Of a stretch of DNA of 64,000 nucleotides, positions 11,317 to 22,854 are shown piece after piece. The stretch is from Malaya genurostris (Eukaryota > Arthropoda > Insecta > Diptera > Culicidae). The DNA lies in assembly GCF_030247185.1 (NCBI RefSeq), contig NC_080572.1:117915928-117979927 (forward strand). The letters run 5' to 3'. The translations under genes and the position numbers were made by a program. The notes beneath the pieces are model-generated. The model had not been told where the DNA came from and did no database searches. It saw only the letters and a list, made by a program, of their open reading frames with translations. The number at the start of each line of letters is the position of its first letter. The first letter of the stretch is position 1.

Positions 11317-11977
11317 TTTCTTTTTATTTTGAAATAAATTCATTTTTGACCCCAACAAAAAAACGAACCTAATCAATTTGTACTCCCAGGAACATCAAAA
11401 TTTAAAAACATTAGGTGATTTGAAATTTTTGATGGACTCATATCGAACAGACAATTATTGATTGATCTGAGTTTTGCCCAAATTTAAAATGACAGGGCAT
11501 CACTGAGAGTCGGTACGATCACGTCTTGTGAGAGCGACAGGTATATCTCTTATGCTTACAAAATATAGTACACAACGTGGTTGTAATCTTCCTTCTCAAA
11601 GAATGTTAATGGGAAATGAGTACAGATAGGGTAATGGGTTTCTATTTCATCTGAGCTCCTATTTACATCTCATTATCTTATAACTTTGAGCGGGAATCAT
11701 ATCTTTCAACGAACTTGAACCAAACTGTGAAATGTTTCAAAATGTTTATTTAAGTTTTTGTTGCACTTTCCCATTAAAACATTGTTTTAAATCCATTAGC
11801 GATCGTGTTTTTCATTCGAAGATAAATTCATTTTCCAATTTAGGAAACATCTTCGTCTCAAGTTTTACAGTTCGCCATGGTTCTGAATAATAATTGATTT
11901 ATCTCAAAACACGATAACTATTCCACATAATTACACCACTATTCCATGTTGGATGACTTCATAATTAGTAATACTCA
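11317..11977. other. No gene seen; AT-rich spacer
   Basis: No motif-bearing frame on either strand. Confidence 0.5.
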
Positions 11978-12180
11978 TTTTTGCCTTTCTCATATAGAAA
12001 GGTTATGCAATCACTGTGAAAACCGACCTTTGAACCTAGGCCAGAAGGGCCGAGTGTCATATACCATTCGACTCAGTTCGTCGAGTACGCAAAATGTCTG
12101 TGTGTGTATGTGTGTGTATATGTGTGTATGTGCGTATGTGTGTATGTAACGTTTTTTTGCACTAACTTTTCTCGGAGATG
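11978..12180 (+). repeat. (TG)n-containing dispersed repeat, copy a
   Basis: Runs from ttgcctttctcatatagaaa through agggccgagtgtcatata and cgactcagttcgtcgag into a (TG)n/(TATG)n microsatellite at 12094-12148, then a ttttctcggagatgg motif. The same order recurs at 26490-26720 (+) and inverted at 23290-23480. Shorter remnants lie at 22720-22790, 44590-44640 and 48170-48290. Non-coding; the frames across it are microsatellite artefacts. Confidence 0.8.
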
Positions 12181-12800
12181 GGTCTTGTGGTCCCATACAA
12201 AATTCCTGAATATTAACTGCATTAATATTGTCGAAAGGGCCAATCCAAAATAACCTTACAGTAAAATTTAAGTTGTAGAACGAAAGGAAACGAAAACGAC
12301 CCAATAATTTTTAAAAGAGGAATTGATTCCAAACTGATTCAAAAAATATCGTGTGTTGTCTCACAGTTGGCGTTGGACCCTTTTAAGAAGAATTCCGACA
12401 TTTTGAACCTGAGAGTGCAATATTTTGTTTTGATTACAATTGCAATCGTTAATTAATAGGATGAATGTAGGACCAACGATAGGATGAATGAAAATCCAAC
12501 GAGATGAAATTAGGAACAGAGTATTGAATATATCAGAAGTATTTTAGTTGTTTTTTGAATATTAGTTTAATTTCCAAGAAACGGGAATCAATTCTCAATA
12601 TGGAGAAAGGCGAAATGAGTAGAAATATGAAACAATTTCAGTGGCTAAATCAGGTTTTTAGGTAACGTCCTTACAAATGGGATGAAATAGGGAGCCGTTA
12701 CCCCATAAGGTAATACTTTAATAGCGATTGATGTATTAAGTGTCCCCAACAAAGGGGATCTGAAAGAATTATTTGTATAACTCCAAAACAACACAACACA

Positions 12801-12852
12801 TTGCCACTAACCTTGGAACAATTATTATTGCCACTAACCTTGGAACAATTAT
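12801..12852. repeat. 27-bp tandem duplication
   Basis: ttgccactaaccttggaaca plus attat occurs at 12801-12825 and again at 12828-12852, apparently identical; a slippage-type duplication. Confidence 0.9.
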
Positions 12853-13141
12853 GTTTTTTAAGCAAAGGAAGTGTAGAAATTGTTCTCGGACGTCCCAGAA
12901 GACAACATTTTTCGACAAAAAAAAATTTGATTTGATATTTTTGCAAGAGCACAGATATTTCTTGCAAATTTGAGATGGTCGTAAGGATGTATTCACGCGT
13001 GAGGGGGTAGCAGGTGTGTTCAACAAAAAAAGATCTATTGCCAAATTGTTTATATGTTTCAGCATTACTCCGGAACAACTAAACGGATCACCACCAAATT
13101 CGACACAGGTACTTTTCGCATTTCAGAGGTTGTCATAATGG

Positions 13142-13186
13142 TATATCTGGAAAAGTAAGCTGTGTAGCAAGAATACAGAACGGGAG
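13142..13186. repeat. Direct repeat flanking a LINE relic (copy 1)
   Basis: The block beginning tatctggaaaagtaagctgt is matched at 14249-14293 with about 5 substitutions. The copies bracket the RNase H relic, so insertion into, or duplication of, an older repeat may explain the arrangement. Confidence 0.6.
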
Positions 13187-13401
13187 TATCAGGTATCAGA
13201 ATAAATTGGCTCATAACGGCACGTTCCCCATATTTTCGGGGATTTGTGCCTTGCCGTGACTTTTCATCATTTACCTGAATGATGGTGGGAAATAGAAGAG
13301 GATGGAAAATAAAGGAACAAGGAATGATACACGCACACAACATAAATGTGTACAGAAACCAGTCGCAACTTACGAGACGTAGAAACCGCTTGCGAGAGTA
13401 A

Positions 13402-14240
13402 TTAGAGCTCTTTTCCACATTGGGTTAGAAACCCAAGAATATCTCTGAGTTTCAGTTGCTTGAACATAGGTTCTTCAATGTAAAACCAACCAAAAACCTG
13501 ATACCGTAGTTGAGATACTGCAGGGCAGTTACATATTAGGTGATATGAAGTCCCGTAATCGGATTCACAGAGATCACATGAAAATGATTCAGCAAGATGT
13601 ATGGTAGCCATGTGATAATTATGTTTACAGTGGCCAGTCAGAGCCCTCACCAGAACACCACAATGGCGCTTCGAGAAATGTAAAAGATTCTTCGAAACTC
13701 CAGGGCAAGGATTTTCCAAGAGTATTTTTGTTTGACGAAAAGTCTCAGAACTTTGCCAGTAGTTTGCATGCTCAGACGAAGCCCAAGACAGAGTTTTTGT
13801 TTTATCCAGCATTTGGAAATTGGTAGTGCTGGTTCAGGACCTACAAGGTCGTTTTCTGCTCCCACTCTGGCCAGTTCATCCGCCCATTCATTTCCAATTA
13901 TGTTGGAATGACCAGGTACCCAGACTAGATTTACAGCATTGAAAATGCTAAGTTCTTCGATCTGAGCACGGCAATCGATTACAAGTTTTGAACGTGAGTC
14001 ACCCGAGCTAAGCGCTTTAATTGCAGCCTGACTGTCGGAGCAAAAATCTATTATTTTACCAGAAATGCCTTGCCGGAGGGTACACTGTACTCCACACATG
14101 ATTGCAAAGATCTCAGCCTGGAAAACGGTGCAGTATCTACCAAGTGAGTACGATTGCTCCAACCCCAATTCGCGACAGTAAGCACCCGCACCAGCTCGGC
14201 CCTCCATCAGTGTAACAGACTACGTGCTCTTGCTGTAGTG
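13402..14240 (-). pseudogene. LINE RNase H domain plus C-terminal Cys/His motif, frameshifted relic
   Basis: On the minus strand CYTDG (near 14215) opens an RNase H domain. It continues in a shifted frame with QAEIFAI, CSDSQAA and WVPGHSNIIGNEWADELA, giving the four acidic positions D-E-D-D expected of RNase H. A second shift near 13815 leads into the C-terminal part with CDLCESDYGTSYHLICNC, a CCHC-type motif typical of LINE ORF2 ends, and a stop at 13402. RNase H with a C-terminal Cys/His motif is found in the I, LOA and related LINE clades; which one is not clear. Two frameshifts and loss of endonuclease and RT make it inactive. It degrades RNA of RNA:DNA hybrids in intact relatives. Confidence 0.8.
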
Positions 14241-14248
14241 TTTCTATA

Positions 14249-14293
14249 TCTGGAAAAGTAAGTTGTGTAACAAGAGTACAGAACGAGAGTAAT
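14249..14293. repeat. Direct repeat flanking a LINE relic (copy 2)
   Basis: Second copy of the 13142-13186 block, with taagttgtgtaacaagagta in place of taagctgtgtagcaagaata. Confidence 0.6.
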
Positions 14294-17200
14294 GTGAAAT
14301 TGATCGATTTTGCACAACTCAGAGGGTGTTATGGGGGAATGCAGGGAAAGGATTGCAATAAGTTTTGCTAAAATTAGGGGTGTTTAATGTAAAATTGCTT
14401 CGACGAGAAACAGTTTTAGTTTAGATACTATTTGTACATCAGATTGTACTTTGAGAAAGAAGGAGTGTAGCAAGTATCACAAACAAATTGGTGAAATGCG
14501 AATGAAAATGACACGTTTTGGCAAGTGCAGCACGTTTCTTGCAACTCAGAGAACTGATCTTAAGATTTACTACTGGCAGAAAGAAGTAAGTTCAGCGACA
14601 CAGCAGATGCAAAGTGATAAAAAATTGATCAGAAAATCATACATTCAATGTATGATTTATTGTAGATTAATATGGTTAACGGCTTTATATGATGAGAATT
14701 CTATAGGTCGAATGCAGTAGTAGTAATGATTATAAACAGCTTTCCGTTATCACATAAAAATAATTAGATTGATTGTCATCTGTGATTAAGTGAAAATAAT
14801 GCTTCCCGATCAGAGGTAGTCAAAAGAGTGTTAATCGTGCATCTCAGATGTTTCTATGTATATTAACTTTCCTGACTGTCTTCTAGAGAAAGGAGAGTAG
14901 TGGTGTTTTATGTTATGTTTCGACACATTCAGAGTATTTCAATTGTCAGGACTATTTCCAGAATCTTTTTGCAGTTTTAGATTCATGAAATATCTCCAAG
15001 CAACTCTTGACAATTCAGCTAGTTTACTATCCAGGGTTAATAAACAAATTGCAACATTTTTGACAAAGCTTAGGTGTGGCAGTTAATAATGCGGGATTTG
15101 TTCAAGAGATGTCTCTGCAAACAGGGATGAATTCACCGTCAAAACTAATGCGTCATTTTTTGCTATAACATCACATTCCAAAAATCCATTACTGTTTTGC
15201 GATTGCATGTCAGTGTCATATACATTTAGTGAAATAAAAATGTCAAAATTCTTGCCAAGTAAAGACCATTTGCGAGAAATGCTGGTTCTTTACTTTGTTT
15301 GGAAAAAAGTATTCAGAAGTTTATCTAGAAGGATCGATATCTTATGACAGGCGGTTAAATTGCATTGTAAAGAAGATAGTTTGAGATGATTTCTCGTTGT
15401 TGATTTCGTTTTCATTTGAACCTGACAACATAATCGACAATAATTGTAGAGGAGAAGTTAGAAACAATTGCCATTGCAGAAGGTTTTCTGGGAGTACACT
15501 TTGATTAGTTTAAACTAAATAAATTATTTTAAGAGAGCCTCTAAGATGATGAGCTAACAACCATTGCAAAAGCTAGTACGGCATTCAACTGGAATTACCA
15601 TGACTCACAATATTTATGAGTAAAACATACAATTAAAATCTTGTTTGCTCAAAACTTACTAAAGCATTGGCTGAGCGTGAGAATTCCGCACCTTTTAAAG
15701 AATGCATAATACAAAGCTCACGCTGTATCACCTGCATAAATGCGTGCGTGAACAACTTCACCGACTGTCCTAACCTGGTATTCTCAACGAATGACTAACC
15801 CGACAGGTGCTATTGTGTGCAAAAATATTTAAATTTTCAAAAGGAAATCATATAACCATAATTTAGCTATATTCATTCGGTGGACCACCTACAACTATTA
15901 CCCGAGTAACAAAGAAGATAGCTAGATGCTATGGAGCTCTTCACTTCTCCATGGAAGGTCAACTGAAGAGCACTTTCGGTTGAGCAGCAATCAAATTTGC
16001 ATTTCAATCAGCAGCCCGAAGTAATTGTGAGTTAACTGGATGCTTATATCTTATATTTCCAGTGCCGTTGTTGGAGGTCGAATAATCGATAATGATATTT
16101 TTATTAATTAGAAGTATGAGCTTTTGGTAGTATATGGTAATTTATATCTTTCATGAGATTCGAATCATTTACCTCATCATAAGAGTAATAATAATATTTT
16201 TTCACATTAACATAGTAATTCACAATGGTTTATTATTTTACTGAAGTGACATGTCAGACCTACGGTTTAAACAATGAACCGCCAACCCGTAACTGTCAAT
16301 ATTGACTGTCTCCGAACTCGAAGGTTTTTTAAATTGGTGAACATCATTTTAATTTACATAACTTCCTCAAAACTTCGTTGAATTTAAATTAATATAAAAG
16401 AATTTCCATGTGGTTTTATTTATGATAATCGTAGGAATACACCGCAAAAAATTATGAAATTTACAAATGACGTAAATCCACGTATTTATAACAAAGTAGT
16501 TCGTTTGGTGAAGGAATTTTCCAAGAATGTCTTAAATCTGTGTCAAATATGCCCAGCTTTTCACATAGGAACGGAAAATACTTGTGTCAACACGTAAAAA
16601 TGAATCAAAATGCATGAATATTGTATTAAATTGCCAGTAAAAATGTGTCATTTTACTCGCGTTAATTTACCTGAGACAGGTTTCTTCACATTTGTCTCTT
16701 GTACTGTTTGCATTAATAAGGATATTTGCAATAGATTTTTTTCTTTCAGGACAAATCTGAAGACAATGTCCTTTAGGTAGAGTAAGATCTGTAACCTATA
16801 CTCTTAGAAAAAGCGAAACTTACACTTTCGACATAATTTCGTGGGTGATGACAGAGTATTTCAACTTTTAACATGAAAAAATAATTTTTTAGATCTGTTT
16901 CCATGTAAATTCATTTTTACATGCTTTGAATCGTAAATTTAAGTGAATAGGGACACTTTTTTATGTGCATTTTCTCTGCTTAGTGCAAAAATAAAATTTT
17001 TGGTGCTTTTTGCCCAGTAGGAGGGGTGTTTAGTATTAAGTAAGTGTTTAGTATTAAGTAAAAGAGGTCGATGTGAGTTTTTGTTTATTCAACTTAATGT
17101 TGTTCCCATTGTTGGTTGATTTTGCTGATTGTTTCCTGACAACAAGACTTTTTTCAAACCGAATTGTATTCATCAAATCACCTTTAATTGTAATATAATC

Positions 17201-17674
17201 ATTCTAATGGCGTTCCAACATTTCTTTATCAGTTTTATTTTAGCTTCAAAACCCCTTCAGTCTCAGTGATAAACCAATTATTCAATGCAACATTCTTTCC
17301 AGCAAGATGAGAACATCTGAGAACAGAAAATAGTGACTGGGGGGCAAATATGTTGAATGCGGCAGAAATTCGAATTTCAACTAGAGGAAATTAGGCATCG
17401 TAACTATAAGCTGTTTTTTATCAGCTGTGAGAGGCATCCAATTTGCAATTATTTTTATATTCAAGTACTCGTGCAAAGTTGTAAATACACTTCCGTTTGA
17501 TACTTTCACAATATCGATAATCTCATGAATTCTCACTTTTAAATTTTTCATAACGATGAAATAAACTTTTGAGACGATTCCCGGAACAACAGCTTTATTT
17601 GGACGATCAGAGCGTGGTGCGCCGTCGGTATTTTCACGATCACATTTTAATTCACCACATTAGTTAATAATGAT
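14294..17674. other. No gene seen; 3.4 kb AT-rich spacer
   Basis: No frame has motif support. A frame of 89 residues at 14451-14720 (+) is lysine-rich and unremarkable. A slightly GC-richer patch lies at 15660-15800. A short tandem (tgtttagtattaagtaag) sits at 17029-17060. Confidence 0.5.
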
Positions 17675-17890
17675 TCATATGCTTGAAGCCCGGGTTGGCG
17701 GTTCAATGCATACAGCGCTGGTCTTACAAGCCAGTTGTCGTATGTTCGAGCACCGACCTGGAACGATTCATAGTGTCAGTAGGATCGTAGTACTAGCCAG
17801 TAGTATGATTCTGCGCACTAAGAATCGGCTGCGAAGTCTGTTGAAACAGAAAGGACAAATTCCACAAAAGGAATGTAATGTCAAAACTTA
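17675..17890 (+). mobile_element. tRNA-Val-derived SINE, copy 1
   Basis: The 5' part is tRNA-like. ctggt-cttacaa-gccag forms a 5-bp anticodon stem with a 7-nt loop and anticodon TAC (Val), followed by the B-box-like gttcgagcacc (17746-17756). A box-A-like tggcggttcaatg precedes it at 17697. The tail, ggatcgtagtactagcc ... aagaatcggctgcgaagtct, is the SINE body. Copies occur at 26225-26358 (-) and, tail only, at 42715-42795. The degenerate acceptor region rules out a functional tRNA gene. Transcription by RNA polymerase III and mobilisation by a LINE are the family norm. Confidence 0.8.
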
Positions 17891-18151
17891 GCTTTGCTTG
17901 CTTGAAGCTGAGCCCAGATAATTCTAATCATGCTATTTTTTCACTTGCACAGTATATTTTTTCATTAAAAAGCAGCGTTTCTTGTTTTCCAGAAGCAGCA
18001 TAACTGAAAGCACAATTACCAACAAACTAATGAACGGAATGTTATGAAATTTTGACAGATGACGTCTGAAATGTGTTTCTATGAAAGGCTAAAGATTTTT
18101 AAAACTAGTGCCGCCATCTATCTGTCAAATCGGGAGCTGTTTGACCGACGT
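17891..18151. other. No gene seen
   Basis: Short spacer between the SINE and a hAT-like end. Confidence 0.5.
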
Positions 18152-18200
18152 CAGAGGTCGGAAACCTGCAGCTCGCGTGCCACATGCGGCTCTTTGGATG
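18152..18200. mobile_element. hAT-like terminal sequence, solitary
   Basis: CAGAGGTCGG at 18152 followed by cctgcagctcgcgtgccaca and tgcggctcttt resembles hAT transposon ends of the CAG-rich, GCGGCTC-containing type seen across animals. No matching opposite end or transposase was found nearby. The 110-residue frame spanning it has no motif. This is a terminus remnant only. Confidence 0.45.
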
Positions 18201-18423
18201 TTAAGCTGTGGATCTTTAGTTCTATACCTAAATATTTTTTTGTTTATAACAAGTACATAAAAATCAATCTAAATCGATTACCAAGGATTAAACTATCTAA
18301 TTCTATCTCTCGTACTGTACTCGCTTTTCACCGAACGACGTCGACAGTGTCATCATTTCTGGACGATATTATAAAGATCATCGAATTATGAAGGTTGTTG
18401 AAATCTTTAAAAAAGGGACAACT

Positions 18424-18558
18424 ATAGCGTGATGGGTTAGTCGATGCCTTTAACGCAGCCCACCTGGGATCGATCCCCAACCCCGAACATAGGGTCAGAA
18501 AACTTTTCTGGTCCGAAGAGGCGAAGGTTAAAACCTCTATAATCGAAACAAAAAAAAA
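18424..18558 (+). mobile_element. tRNA-like SINE family B, copy 1
   Basis: tatagcgtgatgggttagtc (A-box-like) and cctgggatcgatcccc (B-box-like, 18463-18478) are spaced as in a pol III promoter. A short body with ttttctggtccgaagaggcg and an A-rich end follow. A second copy with the same order is at 47504-47630. It is unlike SINE copies at 17675. Confidence 0.7.
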
Positions 18559-18692
18559 TCTTTGAAAAACGTAGCTTACCGTTCGTTGATTAGTTCGATA
18601 ATTGAATTGATGTTATCAAGCGTTTGGTAATTCAGTTTTTGTCGATCTGTCAAAATCTGCCTAGCAGTTCTTAAAAAGCTGCAAGTTTTAAC

Positions 18693-20702
18693 ATATGAGT
18701 AAAAATTTCTGAAGTGGCCCCCCCATTTTTCACGAGGTAACCGATTTGACAATAAGTGTTATTGTTTTGTAGTATTAGTATCTACGAACATGTTCGTGAA
18801 ATATTTCGTCGATATTCGAATTTTTTATACTATTTTTAGTTACATTAACATTTATATACCTTTTCATTGTAATGCTTCCTAAAACTCAAGTTCTCTTTCG
18901 AATTATACGAAACTTTGCAACTGGATAAACAACTATTTTTGGCATAGAATGAAGAAAAAATTGTTTAAAAATGTTCAATTTTACTAAACTTTCTACTTAA
19001 ATTTTCCAAAGAAATCGATATTAAAGTACCTTCTTCACGCGATTTTTGTCTCTGTTAAATGCTAAAATGTTGCATATGTTATTGGTTTTCATAATCAACA
19101 AAAAAATTTTTGTGCTCAAATAGGGTTTTTGAAATATTTGATTTTTTGTATACGCGCGCTGTATGCAAAGTGCACCGCGCGAGCGAATCGGTATGGTGCG
19201 GCAGGGTTCGGTAGGGTGCGATGTCGTCGGTGTGATTGAAGCGAGCTGCGACAGGTTTGGACAAGTAAGCATAGAGATTTTTTGCCTTTCTCATCTCAAC
19301 TTTTTTAAATTGTAGTATTTCGATGAATTTTTGCTATAATATATAAGAGAAAATGAATAATATGAAAAGGGCATCATTACAGTACTAGGTAACAGGTTTC
19401 TCCATTAAATGTACGTCAGGAAATTTATTCATCACATATTATTTCACAAGTTTGACTCTAGATTATTTTATATTTTCTGGTGGTTTGAACAGAACATTTA
19501 CTACAAATTCTTCGTTGTCGGTAAAAATCTTACATTCGCGTGTAGTTTGAATCGTCATTACGTTTTTAAATCGATGTTGCTGTTGTCTATCCTGAATGTC
19601 TGGTTCGTTTATCATGCAAAAATCAAAGTTTATATTTTTGAATGAATCCTTTACTCAATTGAATATACTATGCGCAGTTGGAATTCGATTGGTTTTGATT
19701 TGATGCAAATTAACTTTATACGCGTGTCTTTTCACGGTTCCTTCAAAGATAACTTTTTTCTCATGTGAGGCTGCGAAAGAATTCCACTCGGTCCTAATTT
19801 TATAATCTTTCTCGTGAAGTGCAGTAAATGCACTGAACTTGTACCGTTAATCTTTTTTCCGGAATGATCACAAACTTTTGTGTTTTCCTTGACTATTTTC
19901 GCATCCAAACCACACGAAAAAATGAAAAAAAAATGTAAAATAATATGTGATCAATAAATTACCTGACGTACATTGAATGGAGAAACCTGTTTAAATGTAC
20001 CTAGTACTGTAATGATGCCCTTTTCATATTATTCATTTTCTCTTATATATTATAGCAAAAATTCATCGAAATACTACAATTTAAAAAAGTTGAGATGAGA
20101 AAGGCAAAAAATCATTTTCTATGCTTACTTGTCCAAACCTGTCGCAGCTCGCTTCAATCACACCGACGACATCGCACCCTACCGAACCCTGCCGCACCAT
20201 ACCGATTCGCTCGCGCGGTGCACTTTGCATACAGCGCGCGTATACAAAAAATCAAATATTTCAAAAACCCTATTTGAGCACAAAAATTTTTTTGTTGATT
20301 ATGAAAACCAATAACATATGCAACATTTTAGCATTTAACAGAGACAAAAATCGCGTGAAGAAGGTACTTTAATATCGATTTCTTTGGAAAATTTAAGTAG
20401 AAAGTTTAGTAAAATTGAACATTTTTAAACAATTTTTTCTTCATTCTATGCCAAAAATAGTTGTTTATCCAGTTGCAAAGTTTCGTATAATTCGAAAGAG
20501 AACTTGAGTTTTAGGAAGCATTACAATGAAAAGGTATATAAATGTTAATGCAACTAAAAATAGTAGAAAAAATTCGAATATCGACGAAATATTTCACGAA
20601 CATGTTCGTAGATACTAATACTACAAAACAATAACACTTATTGTCAAATCGGTTACCTCGTGAAAAATGGGGGGGCCACTTCAGAAATTTTTACTCATAT
20701 AC
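18693..20702. repeat. 2.0-kb near-perfect palindrome (740-bp arms, ~500-bp loop); foldback-like element
   Basis: The left arm 18693-19442 and right arm 19942-20702 are inverted copies. Reading them against each other I find only a few substitutions (for example near 18830 and 18842) and small indels (near 19275 and 19392), so identity is about 98-99%. Both arms start atatgagtaaaaatttctga and contain the same GC-rich block (ccgcgcgagcgaatcggta). The loop 19443-19941 is unique in the window. An 83-residue frame appears identically in each arm only because the DNA is duplicated; it has no motif. It is probably a non-autonomous foldback/MITE-type transposon or a recent inverted duplication. No clear TSD was seen. 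Confidence 0.93.
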
Positions 20703-22719
20703 GTTAATCAAAATGAACATTGACATTTTGATTATTTATATGATCGAAAATTAAGAAAGTTTTCGATTTTTTTTATAAATGTCGTTTCACTTTCTCCACT
20801 TCAGTACAAAAAATTGCAATAAAATTATGTGGAATAATGGAAAATGCAAGTTAAATCCAAACATATATCCGGAATATGGTTTTAATATTGAAGACTGTTC
20901 AATTGGTTCTTACAAATTGTACGCTTTCCAAAGGATATAGTCGGGTAAGCATATTAAATCTGCCCCCAAAGGGAGTTCATTTCGCTATACTATATTTGAA
21001 AGAGCTTGGACAGGAAATGGTTTTCCAAAAATTTCAACCTTTTGACTGACGGAGCTAGGGTTGTTCTATCGATTTTCATTTTATTTGATTTTTGAAGCAA
21101 CCGCTTTATTGAAAAACTTGAAAAAAAAACTAGGATGTTTTAGGCATCAGGAAAGCTTGTACCCTTTTTTAAATTTTTCGATAAAGTATTTCTTGCATTA
21201 AAAAATACTTAACATTGTTGAAACATGTTTTCCTATACTTTCGAAGCTGGTACTACTCTGGATTTTTAGTACCTAATAAATGAAAAATTCTCAATATATG
21301 AGTTTTTCTGAATCAACAATCAACCATGCGTCTCCTTTCAAGTTCTATTAGATGGAAACACAAGGTGCTTAACTACTAGAACTAAGCACCATGCGTTTCC
21401 TTCCAAAAGAGCTTCAATGGAAACGCATGGTTGATCGTAATTTTTTTTTGTAAATAAACCTGTTTTAATCTACCTAGTGGTAAATGATGCAATTCTCATG
21501 TCAATCATACTATCATATATAATAACGTGATGTTCTTCAAAATAAATGTCTTCGAAAGAATATCCGGAATCGCTTTGTTTAGCCGTCTACTGATACTGAT
21601 TGGAATAGTTTTGATATCGTTTGGAATTTTTTTACGTTTTTGGTTTCGCCCCTTGAGGTGATTTAATTTTTAACACACTTCGCTTTACTCCGGATGAATT
21701 TTAGGGATTCCGTATGGGACCACAAACGCTTTCATTTGAACTTAAGTTTGTGAAAATCAGTCAAACCATTGCACAGTGGGAAAAAAAAACAGGAAACCCG
21801 CAAAGAAATCGGGAACCATGGAAAAAGGCAACAAACAAGAGTGTTTCTTATGTAAAAACGTGCTAAATCCACCAAGCAGTGAGATGATACTTTTTTTTAT
21901 CAATCCGCATGTGTTTTTTGCATGAATATTCTTCGGTGTTGCAGTTTTCATGATATTATTCTAATGTCCGTCGTTTTAAGTAGCAATTTGAGATTTTAAT
22001 CACTCATTACTCTGTAATGTCGAAACTGCAAATCGGATCGAATTTGAATCTAAAAGTGTAACAATCGATTAAACATTCCATAATATGTCGAAGTAATTTC
22101 CATTTTAGAGTTTAGGGTAATTTAAGGTACTTCCAGAGCCGGTATTCAGGAACCAGCATAACCCAAACCGATTCGTATGGCCATATGACGAATAAATTGC
22201 AATATTTTTGAGTCCAACTTTAAAGCTTTTCCGGATTGTCATCTTCTATATCGCTTTGAATTTTTATAAATCATAATCGTAGTGCGAATTAAATCCGTAT
22301 CGAAAATTGAATACCACTAACGCTGAAATAAGTTTATTTGGTTATCGACTATCCAAATCTGCAAACCCGATAAACCTGATTAATTTGTGTGAAATAGACA
22401 TTTTTATACTAACCACCTTGTATCCCCTAAACCGGAAGATGGATCTGAGTGAAAAGAAAGATGTTTTATAGAATTATGAAACTTTTCATTTGAATCTTAG
22501 ATGATTCTTAGATTTCATTTAAATCTTAGATCGGTTCAGCCATCTTCGAGAAAAATGAGTTACACAATTTTAATTTCGTTTCACATATCATCCTGTATTT
22601 CCGGAACCAGAGGTCGGAACCAAACATAATTCAGGAACCTTGTTTGGGAGTATACGACTTTTCATATGAATCTGAGTTAGTAGACAACGGTTTAGCCATC
22701 TCCGAAAAAAATTGAGTGA
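20703..22719. other. No gene seen; AT-rich with degenerate repeat remnants
   Basis: Apart from the hairpin cluster at 21319-21435 there are only diverged phrases (ccatcttcgagaaaaatgag near 22530, ccatctccgaaaaaaattga near 22700). These look like internal duplicates of the (TG)n-type repeat body. Confidence 0.5.
21319..21435. repeat. Compact cluster of nested hairpins
   Basis: Outer arms atcaaccatg (21319-21328) and catggttgat (21426-21435) enclose two smaller inverted repeats: ggtgctta/taagcacc (21364-21390) and atgcgtttcc/ggaaacgcat (21391-21428). The two halves resemble each other, so the unit looks like an inverted duplication of a ~50-bp hairpin. Confidence 0.8.
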
Positions 22720-22790
22720 AATTATTTATCACACACGCATTTGCTGATCTCGACGAACTGGTTCGAATGGTATATGGCTGTTATGTTCTT
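22720..22790 (-). repeat. (TG)n-type dispersed repeat, remnant
   Basis: cacacacgcatttgctgatctcg and gaactggttcgaatggtata read on the minus strand as the central part of the repeat at 11978-12180, heavily diverged. Confidence 0.5.
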
Positions 22791-22854
22791 CCAGCATTTA
22801 TTGCTGTAAGTAGTTTAAATTAATATAATTATGGAATTGCTGTCAACTCGAAAA

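Larger units (their letters stand above)
12181..13401. other. No gene seen; contains short repeats
   Basis: Includes the 27-bp tandem duplication at 12801-12852. A segment at 13195-13262 (aaattggctcataacggcac) is similar to 24497-24562. Also includes the first copy of a 45-bp direct repeat (13142-13186). Open frames here are not supported by motifs. Confidence 0.5.

Noticed and set aside
11946..12304. Cys/Val-rich and His/Thr-rich frames of 67 and 97 residues
   Set aside because: Artefacts of the (TG)n microsatellite inside a dispersed repeat.
17697..17757. Functional tRNA-Val gene
   Set aside because: Anticodon arm and B box are good, but the acceptor stem is not paired and the sequence continues into a SINE body found elsewhere in the window.
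19021..20372. Two identical 83-residue proteins on opposite strands
   Set aside because: They lie in the arms of the same DNA palindrome; identity reflects duplication, and there is no motif or favourable start context.
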